This document shows, piece by piece, positions 37,245 through 46,128 of a DNA stretch of 64,000 bases. Location: the NCBI RefSeq assembly GCF_019801145.1, contig NZ_JAHVJQ010000010.1, positions 124,001 to 188,000 of the forward strand. The letters are read 5' to 3'. This DNA is from Leisingera aquaemixtae (GTDB lineage: Bacteria; Pseudomonadota; Alphaproteobacteria; Rhodobacterales; Rhodobacteraceae). The position numbers and the translations under genes were made by a program. The notes under the pieces were generated by a model. The model did no database searches. It was not told the DNA's origin and saw only the letters and a list, made by a program, of their open reading frames with translations. How positions within the stretch are numbered: position 1 is the stretch's first letter; each line of letters starts with the position of its first letter.

Positions 37245-37598
37245 ATGATGTATCAACCCGATCTAATCACGGAAACCGGTCCATTGCAGACCCGGTGGCG
37301 CGGACCGGAAGACAGCAATCGTCTCGATTGTGAAACCGGGGTTTTACTGCGCATGGTTCTGGAACCGGTATTTCGGCAATCCACCAGTTGGGCTGGCCTG
37401 CGCCGCCGGCTTGCGGGCAAAGGGTTCGACTTGGGCTTCTACTTAGGTCGGCTGGTTCTGAACGACCGAGAGAGCGGCGCCCGTATCTGTTCCTGCAAGT
37501 TCCTGGGTTACCCTTTGCGGGTGCTAACCAAGCGGCTGGGCCGGGCCAAGGTTGCTGCGATACGCAACGGCAACGGCCTCGGCCTGCTGTTGGACTGA
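37245..37598 (+). CDS. Hypothetical 117-aa protein
   Basis: Family not recognised. ATG at 37245 (or 37248) follows a GGAGG site at 37232-37236. The C-terminal half has a regular, conserved look: GFYLGRLVLNDRESGARICS then KFLGYPLRVLTKRLGRAKVA, with strand-turn-strand followed by a basic helix. Similar short proteins occur in Rhodobacteraceae, but I cannot name the family. It is isolated, flanked by non-coding DNA on both sides, and may be a remnant or accessory gene. Confidence 0.55.
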   Translation: MMYQPDLITETGPLQTRWRGPEDSNRLDCETGVLLRMVLEPVFRQSTSWAGLRRRLAGKGFDLGFYLGRLVLNDRESGARICSCKFLGYPLRVLTKRLGRAKVAAIRNGNGLGLLLD

Positions 37599-38126
37599 GA
37601 TCCAAACACCATGCGGCCCGCTTATCCGAGCCCGACGGTTTGGCTTCACTTTGCCAAGCTGCGGCGCGGAACAATCGCCAATGTGAGAACCGCCTGAATG
37701 TCGGCAATCAGCTTCGGTGCATGCCTGCCGTCATTCACGCCTGGCGCGACGGATGACCGGAACGAGCCCACACCGGAAGTGCTGAAAATTTGCTGCGCAC
37801 GCACGCAGTGCGCCAATCCGCTGCGCTGCCGAATTTCTACTGTATCCGGTAGGAGGAAATGCGGACATTCCGGCAGCTCTCAGCATTTCTGAGACCAGGA
37901 ACTCTCACTGACGGGATGGGGTGGATGGCTCCTGTTCGGTCGGTGTCGCAAACCGGCGCTCGTGCTAACCTGGCGAATGCCCGGTTGGAGCAAAAGTAAC
38001 GGTCGCGGCGGTTTGTCTTAACGTCGGCCGACCGCCTGCCGGCGGTCTGTCATCAAATGCTGTACACTGCGATCTGAATACATGTATCGATTGATCGCGT
38101 AAAACGGTTCATCTATCCACATTCAC
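37599..38126. other. 528-base intergenic region upstream of the MoxR cluster
   Basis: Contains one possible 46-codon frame (37859-37999) and, near the cluster start, the palindrome ATACATGTAT at 38078-38087 within CGAT...ATCG ends, a candidate operator or promoter element for the 38127-44336 operon. Confidence 0.4.
37859..37999 (+). CDS. Possible 46-aa peptide
   Basis: An ATG at 37859 with a strong GTAGGAGGAA site opens MRTFRQLSAFLRPGTLTDGM and runs 46 codons to TAA at 37997-37999. No recognised sequence. The only support is the ribosome site, so this may be chance. Confidence 0.25.
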   Translation: MRTFRQLSAFLRPGTLTDGMGWMAPVRSVSQTGARANLANARLEQK

Positions 38127-38852
38127 ATGATTTCTATTATTAGACTGCTCTTCTTTGCCAGCTTTTTCGCAATGCCTCATTGGAGTTCTGCGCAGCAGTT
38201 TTCCGAGACGCCGCCGGAGATTGGGGAGAGCGGGAGGGCGTATCTGCAGGCAATCAGGTTCCGCGGCATAGATGCGGATGTCGCATATTTCGACCCTTCC
38301 AACCCGCCGCCTCCGATGGAGACCGGGCAGGAACCAAAGGCGCCGGCTGAGCAGCCTGACCGGAAAACCGAATGGTCACTGGGCAGCATAGACATTGCGG
38401 CCTTTGTGATTTCTGCCGCGGTGCTGCTGGCAATTGCCTATGTCTTTACCCGTTTCGGCGGAAGCATCTCAGTCTCGCTGGGCCGGGATGCGGGGAACAT
38501 TGCGCGGGAACGCGGCGGGATAGCACGCGGCAGTGGAACTTTGGCCGCGGCAGCGCCAAGCAACCTGGCCAGCATTCTGAGTCTTCAAGACCGGCGGGAG
38601 GCCCTGGTTCAGCTGGCCCAGTCAGCACTGGCGTCAGCGGTTTCAGCAAATGGTGTGCTGCTGCAGCGCAGCTGGACGGCGCGCGAAGCCTTGCGGCACC
38701 TGCCGGCGGAGCAAAGTTACATGAGCGCGCTGCACAGCCTTGTTCACGCCAGCGAACGGGTGCATTTCGGCGGCAGGGACGTGAGCGAAGAGGAATTCCA
38801 GTCGCATGTCGCAGACATCCGGCTGTTGCTGCAGTCTAAGGTCCGTGCATGA
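38127..38852 (+). CDS. DUF4129-like membrane protein of the MoxR cluster
   Basis: 241 aa. N-terminal signal or anchor MISIIRLLFFASFFAMPHWS, a proline-rich linker (PSNPPPPMETGQEPKAP) and one membrane helix near residue 95 (IDIAAFVISAAVLLAIAYVF). The cytoplasmic tail (LVQLAQSALASAVSANGVLL, REALRHLPAEQSYMSALHSL) resembles DUF4129, which accompanies MoxR/DUF58 genes. Its stop overlaps the next start by 4 bases. Role in the cluster is unknown. Confidence 0.75.
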   Translation: MISIIRLLFFASFFAMPHWSSAQQFSETPPEIGESGRAYLQAIRFRGIDADVAYFDPSNPPPPMETGQEPKAPAEQPDRKTEWSLGSIDIAAFVISAAVLLAIAYVFTRFGGSISVSLGRDAGNIARERGGIARGSGTLAAAAPSNLASILSLQDRREALVQLAQSALASAVSANGVLLQRSWTAREALRHLPAEQSYMSALHSLVHASERVHFGGRDVSEEEFQSHVADIRLLLQSKVRA

Positions 38853-40180
38853 GCCTGCGCGAACCTGGCACACCCCAGAACAGGCTGCGGCTTGAAACAC
38901 TGGCGATTGCTGCTTTTGGAGCGCTGCTCCTCTTTGTGGTGTTCTACGCCCTCTCGCAGCGCCAGCAGGTACTGAGGGCGTCTCCCTCCGGGTTCGATGG
39001 GTTGCAGACCTGGCTCGCATCCGAAGGCGTAAGCGCGCAGAGTTTTCTTGGCGGCTGGCAGGTTGACCAGAACTCGGTTGGGCTGCTGCTGCTGCCGCTT
39101 TACGACACTGTACCGGACAGCCCCCGCAGCCATCCTGCGACCAAGACCGAGCTGCTGTTTCAGCAGGACGAATACGATCTGGAAATGGAGGCAGTTCTGG
39201 AAAAGACCCGCCGGGTGCAAACGCTTGCGGTGCTACCGAAATGGCGCAGCGGCATGCGTCTGGCAGGCGTTGCCCATCCTGTCCTGCTGAACGACCGCTC
39301 TGCGGCGGAAAAGCTGCTGCAGGCCATGACCGGGCAAACCGGCGCAAAGATAGTGGATGCAGGCGTGCCCTTCAGCGACTTCAGCTATACAGCGGAAAGC
39401 GGCCAAGCGATGTTTGCCCGGGTTTATGCGGCGCAGATGTTCACGAGCCCTGGCTGCACGCCGTTGATCGGTACGCAGGACGCAATGCTGCTGGCGGACT
39501 GTTCCGTGTCCAAGGGCAAAGCGCTCAGCAAGACAAAGGGCATGCGGCTTCTGTTGCTGTCCGATCCCGATCTATTGAACAATCACGGGCTTCGCATGGC
39601 TGACAACGCCGCAATTGCACGGGATTTGCTGGCAGCGCGCGCCGGCGGGCGCAATGTAATGATAGACTACAGCCGCGGAATGTGGCTGACCGATCCGGAC
39701 CGCGGCGTGCGCCGCGAACGCAGCTGGGCCGATCTCAAACGCTTTTTTGAGCCGCCGTTTAACATCCTTTGGCTGGGCGGGTCACTGACACTGGGTCTTT
39801 TCGTCTGGCGTTCCTGGCTGCGCTATGGCCCGGTGCGCCACGAGTCCGCAGCCGCCAGCAGCGGCAAGGCGCTGGCGCTTCAGGCACGGGCCCGGCTGAT
39901 GCGGCTTTGCAACCAGGACGGAGCCTTGGTCAGCGATTATGCACATGCCAGGCTGGCGGCTACGGCAGCGGCGCTGTTTGGCCCTGCGCATTCCCGGCAC
40001 TACGCCGAGCCTAAGGCGTTTTTGGGATATGTCGCGCGCCGCCATCCCGGGCGCGCGGCCGCTCTGGAGAGCGTCCTGACAGCAATTCAAAGCCTCCAAC
40101 CGCGGATCTCGCCGGCGGAGGCAATCCAACATGTTGATGAACTTGAAGCGCTATTGGAGCAGATAATCCATGACACTTGA
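38849..40180 (+). CDS. DUF4350-domain membrane protein
   Basis: 443 aa. A membrane helix near the start (LAIAAFGALLLFVVFYALSQ), then a DUF4350-like region (RASPSGFDGLQTWLASEGVS, VGLLLLPLYDT, NVMIDYSRGMWLTDPDRGVR), then a second helix around residue 308 (FNILWLGGSLTLGLFVWRSW) and a cytoplasmic helical tail. DUF4350 proteins sit next to moxR-type ATPase genes in many bacteria. It overlaps its neighbours on both sides (4 and 11 bases), so the operon is tightly coupled. Confidence 0.8.
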   Translation: MSLREPGTPQNRLRLETLAIAAFGALLLFVVFYALSQRQQVLRASPSGFDGLQTWLASEGVSAQSFLGGWQVDQNSVGLLLLPLYDTVPDSPRSHPATKTELLFQQDEYDLEMEAVLEKTRRVQTLAVLPKWRSGMRLAGVAHPVLLNDRSAAEKLLQAMTGQTGAKIVDAGVPFSDFSYTAESGQAMFARVYAAQMFTSPGCTPLIGTQDAMLLADCSVSKGKALSKTKGMRLLLLSDPDLLNNHGLRMADNAAIARDLLAARAGGRNVMIDYSRGMWLTDPDRGVRRERSWADLKRFFEPPFNILWLGGSLTLGLFVWRSWLRYGPVRHESAAASSGKALALQARARLMRLCNQDGALVSDYAHARLAATAAALFGPAHSRHYAEPKAFLGYVARRHPGRAAALESVLTAIQSLQPRISPAEAIQHVDELEALLEQIIHDT

Positions 40181-41126
40181 AACTCTGCAAAGCCGGTCCG
40201 ATGCTCTGAGGTCCGAGATCGGGAAAACCGTTCTCGGACAGAAAGAGGCGGTGGACATGCTCCTGATCGCGCTGTTTGCGCGCGGCCACGTGCTACTGGA
40301 AGGCCCGCCGGGCACCGCCAAGACCTTGCTCGCCCGCAGTTTTGCAGCCGCTATGGACCTGGAGTTCGGGCGCATCCAGTTCACGCCCGACCTGATGCCA
40401 GGCGACGTCCTGGGCACCTCAATCTTCAACTTCCAGACCAATGAGTTTGTACTAACCCAGGGGCCGGTCTTTACTCAGGTTCTGCTGGCGGATGAAATAA
40501 ACCGGGCTCCTCCCAAGACCCAAGCGGCCCTGCTGCAGGCGATGAACGAACGCACCGTCAGCATTGATGGCACCGACCATTCGCTGGGCCGCGAATTCAT
40601 CGTTGTCGCAACCCAGAACCCGATCGAGCAGCAAGGGACCTATCCTCTGCCCGAAGCGCAGTTGGACCGCTTCCTGTTCAAGCTAGAGATCGATTTCCCG
40701 CCGGAGAGCGTCGAAATGGCCATTCTACGCCAGCACGCCGGGGCGCCAATGGAATCCGGGATGGAGACCAGCGGCCTGGCAAAAACCCTCGATGCTCAGG
40801 CCCTGGCCGACAGCCGGGCGTTGATTGACGGGATCATTCTGGACGACGATATCCTAGCCTATATCCTGCGCTTGGTCCGTGCCACGCGGGAAAGCTCCGA
40901 GATTGCCTTTGGCGCATCGACCCGGGCCGCCGATGCACTGGCGGCGGCGACCCGGTCGCTGGCGGGACTGAGCGGGCGCGATTTTGCCATCCCCGACGAC
41001 GTCAAGCGGCTGTTTGTCCCGGCGCTGCGCCACCGCGTTGTTCTGGGGCCGTCGGCCGAGATCGAAGGCCGCAGTTCCGCTATGGTGCTTGAAAACATCC
41101 TCAACCAGATCGAGGCCCCCCGCTGA
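40170..41126 (+). CDS. MoxR-family AAA+ ATPase
   Basis: 318-aa ATPase. Walker A is GPPGTAKT, the MoxR form, and Walker B LLADEINRAPPKTQAALLQA with the MoxR signature EFIVVATQNPIEQQGTYPLPEAQLDRF. MoxR proteins act as chaperone-like ATPases, usually with a VWA or DUF58 partner, here encoded next. It is the cytoplasmic engine of the cluster. The client is unknown. Confidence 0.95.
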   Translation: MTLETLQSRSDALRSEIGKTVLGQKEAVDMLLIALFARGHVLLEGPPGTAKTLLARSFAAAMDLEFGRIQFTPDLMPGDVLGTSIFNFQTNEFVLTQGPVFTQVLLADEINRAPPKTQAALLQAMNERTVSIDGTDHSLGREFIVVATQNPIEQQGTYPLPEAQLDRFLFKLEIDFPPESVEMAILRQHAGAPMESGMETSGLAKTLDAQALADSRALIDGIILDDDILAYILRLVRATRESSEIAFGASTRAADALAAATRSLAGLSGRDFAIPDDVKRLFVPALRHRVVLGPSAEIEGRSSAMVLENILNQIEAPR

Positions 41127-41173
41127 TCCGCCCTTCGCCCCGACTTCTGATTGCCTCCTGCATTGCACTGCTG

Positions 41174-42421
41174 GTGTCGATGCTGAGTATCGTCTTTGCC
41201 AATGGTCAGCGCGAGATCGCGCTAGCACCCTGGGGGCTGCTTGCAATTCTTGCTGCGGCTGATTTGCTGCTGTCCTTCTCGCGCAGGAAACAGCTCAGCT
41301 ACGGCATGGCAACGGAGATTTTCATCGGTGAGAGCAAGACGCTAAAGCTGAAAATCCCCCGGATGCCTGCCGGCCTGCGGGCGCAACTGGCTTGGCCCGA
41401 GGGCTTGAGCGGCGCCGCCGAAATCACCTTTGTGCCGCAAGCAGACGGCACCGGCATCGCTGAAACCGCCTGCCGCGGCGTGCAGCGCGGGGTCTGGGCC
41501 TTTGAGTACATCTGGCTGCGCTGGATGTCGCGGCTGAAACTGTTTGAGTTTGTGCCGCGGCTAGAATTCGACCTTGAGGTGCGGGTGGTCCCCAACATCA
41601 GGTTGGTGCAGTCGGGGGAGATCGCCACAACGGTGCAATCAGCCCTCTACGGGGTCAAGGAAAACCGGGCGATCGGCGAGGGCTCGGAGTTTCACCAGCT
41701 TCGCGATTTCGTTCAGGGCATGGACGTCAAATCCATCGACTGGAAACGGTCGGCCAAACGCCGGTCACTGGTTGCCCGGGAACTGCGCGCTGAGCGCAAC
41801 CACCACGTGATCGTGGCACTCGACAACGGCTACCTGATGCGCGAGGAGATCGCCGACCTTCCCAAAATTGACCACGCGGTGACCTCGGCGCTTGCAGTGG
41901 CCTGGGCGGCGGCCATCGGCGGCGACCAGGTAGGTTATTATGCCTATGACGTCCGGCCGCGTTCCTTTGTGGCGCCGACGCAGGGGCGTCAGGGCTTTGC
42001 ACGGCTGCGCAGCTGGAGCGCCGGACTGACCTATTCCGGGCAAGAGACCAATCATACCCTTGCACTGACCGAACTGAATGCGCGCACCCCAAAACGCAGC
42101 CTGATCATCGTTTTCACTGACTTCATCGACACGACCTCCGCTGAGCTGCTGGTGGAAAACCTGGCCATTCTGTCCAAGCGGCATCTGCTGATCTTTGTCG
42201 CCATCCGCGACCCGGCAGCCGGTACCCTGGTGGAGACCCCGCCCGAGGATCTAGATGGCGTTGCCCTCCTGGTGGCAGCGAACCAGGCGATCAGCGAACG
42301 CCGACTGGTGCTTGAACGGCTGGCCCGGTTGGGCATCACGGTGCTGGATGCCACGCCAGAAACCGTCACAGGCAGGCTGATCTCTACATATCTGGAAATC
42401 AAGGCACGGGAGATGATCTGA
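41174..42421 (+). CDS. DUF58 protein (VWA-like partner of MoxR)
   Basis: About 415 aa. Two N-terminal membrane helices are followed by the DUF58 core: EGSEFHQLRDFVQGMDVKSI and DWKRSAKRRSLVARELRAE, then a VWA-like HHVIVALDNGYLMREEIADL. GTG at 41174 is the first allowed start, but it cuts the first helix; the frame continues upstream as LIRPSPRLLIASCIALLVS to a CTG at 41123 that overlaps the moxR stop (CTGA), in place of the usual ATGA. The real start may therefore be 41123. It ends one base into the next gene. Confidence 0.88.
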   Translation: MSMLSIVFANGQREIALAPWGLLAILAAADLLLSFSRRKQLSYGMATEIFIGESKTLKLKIPRMPAGLRAQLAWPEGLSGAAEITFVPQADGTGIAETACRGVQRGVWAFEYIWLRWMSRLKLFEFVPRLEFDLEVRVVPNIRLVQSGEIATTVQSALYGVKENRAIGEGSEFHQLRDFVQGMDVKSIDWKRSAKRRSLVARELRAERNHHVIVALDNGYLMREEIADLPKIDHAVTSALAVAWAAAIGGDQVGYYAYDVRPRSFVAPTQGRQGFARLRSWSAGLTYSGQETNHTLALTELNARTPKRSLIIVFTDFIDTTSAELLVENLAILSKRHLLIFVAIRDPAAGTLVETPPEDLDGVALLVAANQAISERRLVLERLARLGITVLDATPETVTGRLISTYLEIKAREMI

Positions 42422-43419
42422 TGTCCGAAGCCGATCTCATCCGTTCAGCCCGGTTCCGGAAAGAACGCGAAGCCGGTTGGCAGCGGCTCGAAGCGCTGGT
42501 CGCCCGGGCTGAGCGCGACGGCCTGCAGCGGATGGAATTTGCCGAAGCGCGCGATCTTGCTGCGCTCTACCGGCAGGCCTCGACTTCGCTGGCGATTGCC
42601 CGGGAAATCTCGCTGGACAAGGGGCTGCTGAATTACTTGGAGGCGCTGACCGCCCGGGCCTACCTGTCGGTCTACGCGCCGCAGGAACGGCTGGGCGGGC
42701 TGTTCCGCAAGTTCTTTACCCAAGGCGCACCACAAGCGATGCGCAGGTCGTGGCTGTTCATTGCCATCGGCTTTCTGTGTATGGGGATGGGGGTGCTGGC
42801 CGGCTATCAGCTGTATCTGGAGAACCCCTCCTGGTACCATGTTTTCTTGCCGCCGGAGCTTGCCGACGGCCGCGGCCCGTCCTCGACCACTGAGGAGCTG
42901 CGCCGGGTGATTTATGACGAGGACCCGTCGGCCTCCGGCCTGGGTGCCTTTGCAACAACCCTGTTCTCGCACAACACCCGCATTGCCATTTTTGTCTTCG
43001 GGCTGGGGGTGTTCCTTTGCGCCCCGGCAATCCTTCTGACGTTCTACAACGGCCTGGTGTTGGGCGCTTTCTATGCCCTGCATGCAGAGCGCGGACTGGG
43101 CGCTGACCTAGGCGGCTGGCTGTCCATCCACGGTGTCACCGAAATTTCCGCGATTTGCATTGCATGCGGCGGCGGGCTGCAATTGGGTGCGGCGGTTTTG
43201 TTTCCCGGTGACCGAACCCGTAGACGGGCTCTGTACCACGCCGGGCGGGATGCCGCCAAACTGGCGCTGGTGGCCGCGGTCATGCTGGTCGCCGCCGCTC
43301 TTCTGGAGGGGGTCGGCAGACAGCTCGTCCAAGACATGGTCGCACGCTATGCGCTTGGTTGGGGGATAGGCCTGTGCTGGCTTGCTTGGTTTACCCTGGG
43401 CGGAAGGACGCGCCCATGA
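42421..43419 (+). CDS. Stage II sporulation protein M-like membrane protein
   Basis: 332 aa with a soluble N-terminal third (EARDLAALYRQASTSLAIAR) and about five membrane helices, including WLFIAIGFLCMGMGVLAGYQ and ISAICIACGGGLQLGAAVLF, with GVTEISAI typical of SpoIIM. This bacterium does not sporulate; in such clusters the protein probably forms the membrane part of the MoxR/DUF58 system. Start overlaps the previous stop (TGATG), stop overlaps the next start (ATGA). Confidence 0.85.
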   Translation: MSEADLIRSARFRKEREAGWQRLEALVARAERDGLQRMEFAEARDLAALYRQASTSLAIAREISLDKGLLNYLEALTARAYLSVYAPQERLGGLFRKFFTQGAPQAMRRSWLFIAIGFLCMGMGVLAGYQLYLENPSWYHVFLPPELADGRGPSSTTEELRRVIYDEDPSASGLGAFATTLFSHNTRIAIFVFGLGVFLCAPAILLTFYNGLVLGAFYALHAERGLGADLGGWLSIHGVTEISAICIACGGGLQLGAAVLFPGDRTRRRALYHAGRDAAKLALVAAVMLVAAALLEGVGRQLVQDMVARYALGWGIGLCWLAWFTLGGRTRP

Positions 43420-44336
43420 AGTTGCGGTGGCGGAAGAACAGCAGAGCCACCCCCCCGGCAGGAGAGCTGGTGCCGCCCGAGGGCGTGCCCCTCAAGCTGG
43501 AAGTGGCCGGGCTGGGAGTGCGGCTGGCCGCGCAGATCACGGATGTCATCCTTACCCTGGTTGCTGCAGTTTGCCTGTTGATCCTTGTTGCATCCCTGGG
43601 CTTCAGCGCCCCGGAAACGCTTATGGCCATCGGGAGCCTGATGTTCTTCATCATCCGGGTGCCTTATTACGTCTTGGCCGAGCTTGCCTGGAATGGCCAG
43701 ACCGTTGGCAAGCGGCTGATGAAAATCAAAGTCATTTCGCACGACGGTAAATCGCTCAGCACCCATGCGCTGGTGCTGCGCAACCTGATGAAGGAAGCCG
43801 AAATTTTTCTGCCTGCAACCTTGCTGCTGACGCTTGATGCGGCAACTCCGCTGGCCTCGGGGCTGGCTCTTGGCTGGATCGCCGCAGGGCTGATGGTGCC
43901 GCTTTGCAACCGGTACCGGCAACGGCTGGGCGACCTGATGGCAGGCACCCATGTCATCCATCAGCCGGTGCCAGTTTTGCTGCAGGATCTAGCCGGAAAT
44001 CCCGCTCCCCGCACCAGCCGCAAAGAGGGGTTTGTGTTTCTGGCTCACCAGCTTGACCACTACGGCGCTTTTGAGCTGCAGACCCTGGAAACCCTCTTGC
44101 GCGCGCAAGAGGCGAGTGCGGAACGGGGGCGCGACCTGAAGCAGGGCGCCACCATTGAAGCTGTGGTTGAAAAGATTCGGCAAAAAATCGGCTATGCCAA
44201 CAAGGTGCCCGCGGCCCAGAGGCTGGAGTTTCTGAGGGCATTCTACAACGCGCAACGCGCCCATCTGGAACAGCGTCAGCTGTTTGGCGAGAAGCGCAAG
44301 GACAAACATTATACCGCAAAAGACGCTCCGTCCTGA
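43416..44336 (+). CDS. RDD-family membrane protein with long soluble tail
   Basis: 306 aa. The RDD membrane domain (EVAGLGVRLAAQITDVILTL, WNGQTVGKRLMKIKVISHDG, QRLGDLMAGTHVI) covers residues ~25-185 with about three helices. An extra ~120-residue charged tail (LDHYGAFELQTLETLLRAQE, RLEFLRAFYNAQRAHLEQRQ) is predicted helical and is longer than the family norm. ATG at 43416 overlaps the SpoIIM-like stop. It closes the coupled run of genes. Confidence 0.86.
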   Translation: MKLRWRKNSRATPPAGELVPPEGVPLKLEVAGLGVRLAAQITDVILTLVAAVCLLILVASLGFSAPETLMAIGSLMFFIIRVPYYVLAELAWNGQTVGKRLMKIKVISHDGKSLSTHALVLRNLMKEAEIFLPATLLLTLDAATPLASGLALGWIAAGLMVPLCNRYRQRLGDLMAGTHVIHQPVPVLLQDLAGNPAPRTSRKEGFVFLAHQLDHYGAFELQTLETLLRAQEASAERGRDLKQGATIEAVVEKIRQKIGYANKVPAAQRLEFLRAFYNAQRAHLEQRQLFGEKRKDKHYTAKDAPS

Positions 44337-44484
44337 AGCCGGACCGCCGATGCCTTTACTTTGCCACGCAACGGACTTGCGGATTGCCCTTTCCGGCTTC
44401 AATGATGACATCATTAAACTGTTGCGTGTGTCGGCCCAGTGGCACGCACTCAGTGAATGACTAAAACAACAATGAAGGATTATT

Positions 44485-45258
44485 ATGTCGAGTACAGCTG
44501 ATATTGATGGCCGGATGTCGCTTGGCGTCGGCGCCATTGTGGGAGAGAGTTTTTCGATCTTTTTTAAACACCTCGTTCCGGTCACTCTCATGGCCTTGGT
44601 GCCGAGCCTGCTGAGCCTGCTCGCCAGCGGTGCGATGATCGGCGTAGATGTGGTGTTCGGTACCGCCCTGCCGGACTTCAGCACGTCATTTGGGGTTGGG
44701 CTTTGGGTAATGGCGTTAGTGCTGCAAATAGCATTTTACAGCTTGACGGCCGCACTGCTTGTCCAGCTGGCTTATGATGCAAAACTCGGGCGGACGATCC
44801 AGCTTGGCCGCTATGTGGCGCCGGCCATCCGGGCTGCTGTTCCGATTGCCATTCTCTCCCTGATTGCGGGTGTGATGGTGGCGGTTGCGAGTATCGCGCT
44901 GATCATTCCCGGTCTTTATGTCTATGCCGTATTTTCTGTGATTACGCCCGCGGTTGTGATTGAGCGTGTCGGTTTCGGTGGCCTTGGGCGCAGCGCGGAT
45001 CTTACCAAAGACTACCGCTGGCCGATTCTCGGCGTGCTGATCCTGATCGGGATTTGCATCGGTATTTTTAACTATATTGCGGCCTTTGCGGCAGGCCTCA
45101 CCGTTGAGTCGGGACAGCTCGTAGCGGCGCTTGCCTATCTCATTCCTTCGGCTCTGGGTGCCGGCCTGAGCGGCGTTTCCGTTGCACTGATCTATGCAAG
45201 GCTGCGTGAGATCAAGGAAGGCGTGAGTGTCGATCAGATCGCTTCGGTTTTTGATTGA
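44485..45258 (+). CDS. Multi-pass membrane protein, YciC/glycerophosphodiesterase-membrane-domain-like
   Basis: 257 aa with about six membrane helices (LVPVTLMALVPSLLSLLASG, ILSLIAGVMVAVASIALIIP, WPILGVLILIGICIGIFNYI) and a short cytoplasmic start IVGESFSIFFKHL. The pattern and VERVGFGGLGRSADLTKDY match proteins annotated as glycerophosphoryl diester phosphodiesterase membrane domain or YciC. It begins 148 bases after the RDD gene with an AAGGATT site, so it may have its own promoter. No catalytic motif is seen. Confidence 0.68.
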   Translation: MSSTADIDGRMSLGVGAIVGESFSIFFKHLVPVTLMALVPSLLSLLASGAMIGVDVVFGTALPDFSTSFGVGLWVMALVLQIAFYSLTAALLVQLAYDAKLGRTIQLGRYVAPAIRAAVPIAILSLIAGVMVAVASIALIIPGLYVYAVFSVITPAVVIERVGFGGLGRSADLTKDYRWPILGVLILIGICIGIFNYIAAFAAGLTVESGQLVAALAYLIPSALGAGLSGVSVALIYARLREIKEGVSVDQIASVFD

Positions 45259-45856
45259 CCCACTGGCCAAACGGGCTGCGCCAGTTGAACGCGGGCGCAG
45301 TCCAGGCAAGCGCCCTGAAGAGAACGGTATGCTGTTCCCAGAACCTTGGGCACGATTTGATGAAACTCCGGAACCCGCGGCTACCGCAGTCAACTACCGT
45401 GGGCAATACGTTCCGCCTTTCTTTGCGATCCAAACAAGGAGTGGGGAAATACGAGGCAAGATTCAAAGCCACTCAAGACGCAGAGTTCGCCAAAGCAACA
45501 CAATGTGCCTGTGAATTGGAGCTGTCGATACCCCATCCGCGCCATGGGTATTTTCCGGACGAGCAAGATTGATTTAGCCGAAGTCCGCTTCGTAAACGCT
45601 GCTTGCCGGTGCAGCCAGACTAAAGTGAAAGACAGTTAGAATTGCTCTCTCCAGCGCAGCGTGGAATGTCCGTTCTCGTGAAATCTGCTGTGTCACTTAA
45701 AAGCTGCTGCTGCAGGTGCGAACAGAACTTCGGTCTTCGTACAAAGGCCTATCACCCTTCACAGCGCCGGACTATCGGGATATCTTCGAGAGGGCAAAGC
45801 TCCTAGAGAAATTCAGCAAGACACAGCAGATGCGGTGAAATCAAAGGCTGCACCGA

Positions 45857-45881
45857 GGGCTCGCATTCGCGGGCCCTTTTT
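45857..45881 (+). terminator. Rho-independent terminator
   Basis: GGGCTCGC-ATT-GCGGGCCC-like stem (45857-45876, with one G-T pair) followed directly by five T residues on the plus strand. No gene ends just before it, so it may terminate an untranscribed-gene remnant or a small RNA. Confidence 0.6.
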
Positions 45882-45893
45882 CTTGGCCAAGGG

Positions 45894-46024
45894 TGTGCAT
45901 GCTTATGTGTTTGCTGTGCATGCTTTTGCCTCAGTGAGCAGAAGAGGAATCCTCAAGCAGATGATTAATAACAGCTTTTTGCGGCGCCACGTCGATACGA
46001 ATCGAATGGGTGTGCAAACTTATG
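45894..46024. repeat. Three short direct repeats TGTGCAWRCTTWTG
   Basis: TGTGCATGCTTATG starts at 45894, TGTGCATGCTTTTG at 45915 and TGTGCAAACTTATG at 46011, so two copies are 21 bases apart (two helical turns) and the third is 96 further on. They lie past the end of the tetR gene. Possible protein-binding sites; no known motif. Confidence 0.4.
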
Positions 46025-46128
46025 AGTCATTGGCAAATTCGCAGTGCGATGCACCGCCCGGGCTTGCGGACGCGGATGGCAGGTCCGCGCCAGGGCTGCT
46101 CCAGAAGCCGCTTCCGTGCACATGCGGG

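Larger units (their letters stand above)
45259..46128. other. 870-base intergenic region with terminator and direct repeats
   Basis: No gene recognised. Short open frames (for example 45358-45572) lack ribosome sites and family resemblance. A clear hairpin-T terminator lies at 45857-45881 and short direct repeats at 45894-46024. The upstream part could encode an untranslated RNA ending at the terminator, but no structure confirms it. Confidence 0.45.
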
